DNA of 64,000 nucleotides. It comes from an uncultured Eubacteriales bacterium. Its GTDB lineage: Bacteria > Bacillota > Clostridia > Oscillospirales > CAG-272. Under the pieces are notes generated by a model. It was not told the origin of the DNA. It was given only the letters and a program-made list of their open reading frames with translations, and ran no database searches. How positions within the stretch are numbered: the stretch's first letter is position 1; each line of letters starts with the position of its first letter. Shown here piece after piece: positions 60,951-64,000 of the stretch. The stretch spans positions 7,006-71,005 of the forward strand of contig UQXK01000003.1 in NCBI GenBank assembly GCA_900544985.1. The letters are read 5' to 3'. The translations under genes were made by a program, and so were the position numbers.

Positions 60951-63167
60951 ATGGGAAATGATGAAAACTCTCTTCTCTCTTTGGAGGGGACGGTAGAAAA
61001 AATAATATATCAAAACGAAGGCAACGGATACGTTGTCTGCGAGCTTCTGGCGTTTTCCGACGAGCTATATACCGTTTGCGGGGAAATGCCGTATCTTGCC
61101 GTCGGTGAAACTATAAAAACGATGGGTACTTTTGTTACGCATCCGCAGTTCGGCAGACAATTCAAGGTAGAATATTATGAAAAACAACTGCCTTCAAGTT
61201 CGGGCGCCATACTTAAATATCTGGCGTCGGGGACTATAAAGGGAATAGGTCCAGTCACGGCAAGGCATATAGTTACAGCATACGGAGAGGACACTTTTGA
61301 TGTTCTCGAAAACCACCCGGATTGGCTGTCCGATATAAACGGCATATCTCCGAAAAAGGCGGCACAGATAGGGGAAGCGTTTCGCGCGCAGTTCGGAATG
61401 AGGAACGTGATGGCTTTTTGCCGCACGTATTTCGGACCGTCCACTTCTGTGAGAATATACAAAAAATGGGGTTCGGGCGCGATAGACGTTATAACGAGAA
61501 ACCCGTATATTCTGTGCGACGAGATAAACGGAATAGGCTTTGAAAAAGCGGATGCCATTGCCAGAAATCTCGGGCTTGCCGCGTCATCGCGCGAAAGGAT
61601 AGGCGCGGGGATAAAATTTGTGCTTTCGCATAACCTTTATCAGAACGGGCATACGTTTCTTCCACTGGACAAGCTTGCGGAAACATCGGAAAAGCTTTTG
61701 TCATGTGAGAGAGAGGTCCTTGAAGATGTGCTTTACGAGCTTATAGATTCAAAAGAGCTTGTTTTTGTAAGGCAGTCGGGGATAAAGGCGATATATCTTC
61801 CGGCGGTATATGAGGCGGAAACTTATATTTCCAAAAAGCTCGATCTGATGGAGCAGGTAAACCATTCGCTTGACGTAAAAAACCTTGATGAATTCGTAAG
61901 AATGTCCGAGCTTGAAAACGATATAGAATATGAAGAACATCAGAAAAAAGCGATAAAGGAAGCTATCGCAAGCTCTGTATTCGTGCTCACGGGCGGTCCC
62001 GGAACGGGAAAGACGACCGTTGTCCGCGCCATAATCAGAATATTCAAGAGCATGGGAATGAACATAGCGCTTGCTTCTCCTACGGGAAGAGCCGCAAAGC
62101 GCCTTTCCGAAGCGTCCTCCATGGAGGCAAAGACGATACACCGCTTACTCGAAATGGAGTACGGAACAGAGGAAAAAACTGTTTTTCGAAAGGACGAATC
62201 GAATCCTCTTGACGAGGATGTTATAATCATAGATGAAGCGTCGATGATAGATGTTTTTCTTATGGAGGCGCTTCTTCGCGCGCTGAAACCGACGGCAAGG
62301 CTCATACTTATAGGGGATGCGGACCAGCTCCCGCCTGTCGGTCCCGGATATGTTTTCAGAGACATAGTCGAAAGCGACAGATTTTCCATGGTCATGCTGA
62401 CACATATATTCAGGCAGGCGGAGGAAAGTCTCATCGTAACGAATGCGCACGCCGTAAACGGCGGCAGATATATGGACCTTTCCAAAAAAGACGCCGATTT
62501 CTTCTTTTTGCCGCGAACGGGCGACGATATGACGCTTTCGACGATAGTTTCGCTTTGCTCGTCGCGCCTGCCGAAAACATACGGGAACACAGTTTTTAAC
62601 GGAATACAGGTAATAACTCCGTCCAAAAAGGGAGTAAACGGCACGGAAGCGCTGAATTTGGCTTTGCAGACGGCGATAAATCCGCCTTCTCCCGAAAAGA
62701 GGGAGAGAAAATCGAGGGATATCGTATTCCGCGAGGGCGACAAGGTCATGCAGATAAAAAACGATTACGATATCGAATGGAAGAGAGCTAACGGAACAGA
62801 GGGAAGCGGGATATTCAACGGGGATATCGGCATTATAGAGGAGATAAAGCTTTCAGAGGAATGTATGGTCGTTCTTTTTGACGACAAACGCGCGGAATAT
62901 GATTTTTCCATGCTCGATGAGCTCGACCTTTCCTATGCGATAACCGTTCACAAAAGTCAGGGAAGCGAATATCCGATAGTCATAATTCCGCTTTACAGAT
63001 ATTCTCAGAGACTGCTTACGCGAAATCTTTTGTATACCGCGCTTACAAGGGCGCAGAAAATGGTAGTTCTCGTAGGAGAGGAAGAGGTATCCAGGAGAAT
63101 GATAGACAACAACAGAAGAACGAAAAGATATACGGGGCTTCCTTATCTTTTTTCTAAATATGAATGA
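60951..63167 (+). CDS. recD2: RecD2-type SF1B DNA helicase
   Basis: 738 residues from the ATG at 60951. N-terminal OB-like domain (about 8-85), helix-hairpin-helix repeats (GTIKGIGPVTARHIV, DINGISPKKAAQIGEAF), then helicase motifs: Walker A TGGPGTGKTTV near 347, motif II IIDEASM, motif III GDADQLPPVG, motif IV region FRQA and motif VI AITVHKSQGSE..YTALTRAQ. A RecBCD-independent 5'-3' helicase involved in repair and replication-fork handling. The stop overlaps an upstream in-frame ATG of comF, so the two are coupled. Confidence 0.93.
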   Translation: MGNDENSLLSLEGTVEKIIYQNEGNGYVVCELLAFSDELYTVCGEMPYLAVGETIKTMGTFVTHPQFGRQFKVEYYEKQLPSSSGAILKYLASGTIKGIGPVTARHIVTAYGEDTFDVLENHPDWLSDINGISPKKAAQIGEAFRAQFGMRNVMAFCRTYFGPSTSVRIYKKWGSGAIDVITRNPYILCDEINGIGFEKADAIARNLGLAASSRERIGAGIKFVLSHNLYQNGHTFLPLDKLAETSEKLLSCEREVLEDVLYELIDSKELVFVRQSGIKAIYLPAVYEAETYISKKLDLMEQVNHSLDVKNLDEFVRMSELENDIEYEEHQKKAIKEAIASSVFVLTGGPGTGKTTVVRAIIRIFKSMGMNIALASPTGRAAKRLSEASSMEAKTIHRLLEMEYGTEEKTVFRKDESNPLDEDVIIIDEASMIDVFLMEALLRALKPTARLILIGDADQLPPVGPGYVFRDIVESDRFSMVMLTHIFRQAEESLIVTNAHAVNGGRYMDLSKKDADFFFLPRTGDDMTLSTIVSLCSSRLPKTYGNTVFNGIQVITPSKKGVNGTEALNLALQTAINPPSPEKRERKSRDIVFREGDKVMQIKNDYDIEWKRANGTEGSGIFNGDIGIIEEIKLSEECMVVLFDDKRAEYDFSMLDELDLSYAITVHKSQGSEYPIVIIPLYRYSQRLLTRNLLYTALTRAQKMVVLVGEEEVSRRMIDNNRRTKRYTGLPYLFSKYE

Positions 63168-63190
63168 TTTTATTTCCGAAGGATAAAAAT

Positions 63191-63892
63191 ATGGGTTTTC
63201 TGAACTTTCTTTTTCCTAAAAAATGTGTTTTGTGCGGGGAAATGATCGGCAAATCTTCCGGGGTGCCTTTTTGCGATATATGCTATTCGAAATATCTCAT
63301 GCTGAAAAAAGAGAAATGCCCGGTTTGCCGTAAGGAGGAAGCTTTTTGCCGTTGCAGGGCTGATATGTTACGCACCTTCGGGCAAAAAGTGAGCGAAAGG
63401 CATATTTTCGGGTTTGACAGCGGTATTTCGAAAAAGCTTATATATACTTTTAAGAGGAGCAATAATAGGGCTTTGCAGAATTTTTTCGCAAGGGAATGCG
63501 CGGATATTATAGAGAACGAAATTGACGGTAAAAAAGACGGGGATTATGTTTTGGCGTATCCTCCGCGATCTGTGTCGGGAAAGAAAAAATACGGATTTGA
63601 TCAGGCGTTCGTTCTTTCAAAGAAAATATCGGATATTACGGGAATACCGCTTGTAAAACTGTTCAAACGAAAGCTTTTCGGGGAAGAACAAAAAAATCTG
63701 TCTGCGAAAGAGCGAACGGAAAATGCCGTAAATGTATTTTATGCCGCTAAAAATGCGAATGTAAAAGGCAAATCCGTAATTATAATCGATGACGTTGTTA
63801 CGAGCGGCAGTACGGTTTGGGCTTTGTGTAATATACTTTGTGAGCTTGGGGCGGAAAAGATATATATAGTCTCACCTGCAAAGGTGAGATAA
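63191..63892 (+). CDS. comF: ComF family phosphoribosyltransferase-like protein
   Basis: 233 residues from the ATG at 63191 (AAGGAT upstream; an in-frame ATG at 63164 overlaps the recD2 stop). N-terminal zinc ribbon of four Cys pairs (KKCVLCG, FCDICY, KCPVCR, FCRC) and a type I PRTase domain with the PRPP loop VIIIDDVVTSGST. In competent species ComF takes part in DNA uptake/processing; elsewhere its reaction is unknown. Last gene of the operon, followed by a dispersed hairpin repeat. Confidence 0.92.
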   Translation: MGFLNFLFPKKCVLCGEMIGKSSGVPFCDICYSKYLMLKKEKCPVCRKEEAFCRCRADMLRTFGQKVSERHIFGFDSGISKKLIYTFKRSNNRALQNFFARECADIIENEIDGKKDGDYVLAYPPRSVSGKKKYGFDQAFVLSKKISDITGIPLVKLFKRKLFGEEQKNLSAKERTENAVNVFYAAKNANVKGKSVIIIDDVVTSGSTVWALCNILCELGAEKIYIVSPAKVR

Positions 63893-63897
63893 TAATT

Positions 63898-64000
63898 ATT
63901 TTGGGGCTTATTATCAGTTGGGGCGTCTGCCGTGAAACCCGGACGCAAAGGACTTTTCGAGAAAAGTCCTTTGGAATCTCAAAAGCTTTCGCCAAAATAA
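63898..64000 (+). repeat. Dispersed hairpin repeat, copy C (cut by window end)
   Basis: TTGGGGC, GTTGGGGCGTCTGCCG, AAACCCGGACGCAAAGG, hairpin AAAGGACTTTTCG/CGAAAAGTCCTTT, GGAATCTCAAAAGCTTTCGCC, AAAATAA. It follows the comF stop by a few nt. Confidence 0.75.

Overview
The window looks like a stretch of chromosome from a strictly anaerobic, fermentative, single-membrane Clostridia (Bacillota), probably a gut or rumen commensal. The evidence is the str-operon order (rpoB, rpoC, L7Ae-like, rpsL, rpsG, fusA, tuf), strong AGGAGG ribosome sites with some GTG/TTG starts, FMN, SAM-I and ZTP riboswitches, and a mixed-acid/ethanol/H2 fermentation set (PflAB, AdhE, an iron alcohol dehydrogenase, two [FeFe] hydrogenases, Rex). 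No genus can be assigned from sequence alone.

Region by region: 1-2091 is the N-terminal part of a large exported protein with Cys-pair repeats (minus strand, cut by the window edge). 2764-9350 is the most notable item: a compact, apparently intact filamentous-phage (inovirus-type) prophage of about 6.5 kb. It is inserted in the anticodon region of a tRNA-Ser(GGA) gene by its own tyrosine integrase and carries a CI-like repressor with operators, a small early protein, two signal-peptide/one-TM coat-like proteins, two further small membrane proteins, a pIII-like adhesin with four DxNxDGYDD-type repeats, a Zot/pI-like ATPase, hairpins between zot and rep, and a Rep_trans-type initiator. Read as a circle its order is rep - early small protein - coat - adhesin - membrane protein - Zot, the order of M13-type phages, but there is no outer-membrane secretin, as expected in a monoderm host. 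A second, truncated integrase end beside the left att copy shows the site has been used before.

9519-16595 holds metabolic genes (sugar isomerase, nucleotide-kinase-like protein, IMPase, GH3 glycosidase, Fe-alcohol dehydrogenase, Nudix). 16946-26878 is a redox/hydrogen module: Rex and a LysR regulator, AdhE, an APH-fold kinase, a [2Fe-2S] protein, a sensory-type [FeFe] hydrogenase with PAS domain, a SpoIIE/PP2C-like phosphatase and a catalytic-type group B [FeFe] hydrogenase. The genes fit a scheme in which NADH/NAD and H2 levels set the balance between ethanol and hydrogen formation. 28327-34190 is an accessory stretch with a tandem-repeat leader, a holin-like gene without a normal start codon, an ArsR-DUF2087 regulator, a tRNA-Ser(GCU), small orphan proteins and two HTH proteins.

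34395-51562 is core: HIT, MscL, AlaS, RpoB/RpoC, ribosomal proteins, EF-G and EF-Tu. Then come four 100-bp tandem repeats, an FMN riboswitch with a RibU-like transporter, a DUF368 protein, a ZTP riboswitch in front of pflA-pflB, a SAM-I riboswitch in front of metK, an AlkZ-like protein, RecD2 and ComF. A family of intergenic hairpin repeats with compensating arm changes recurs at 10.5, 57.2, 57.4 and 63.9 kb. I saw no CRISPR array, rRNA gene or recognisable defence cluster.
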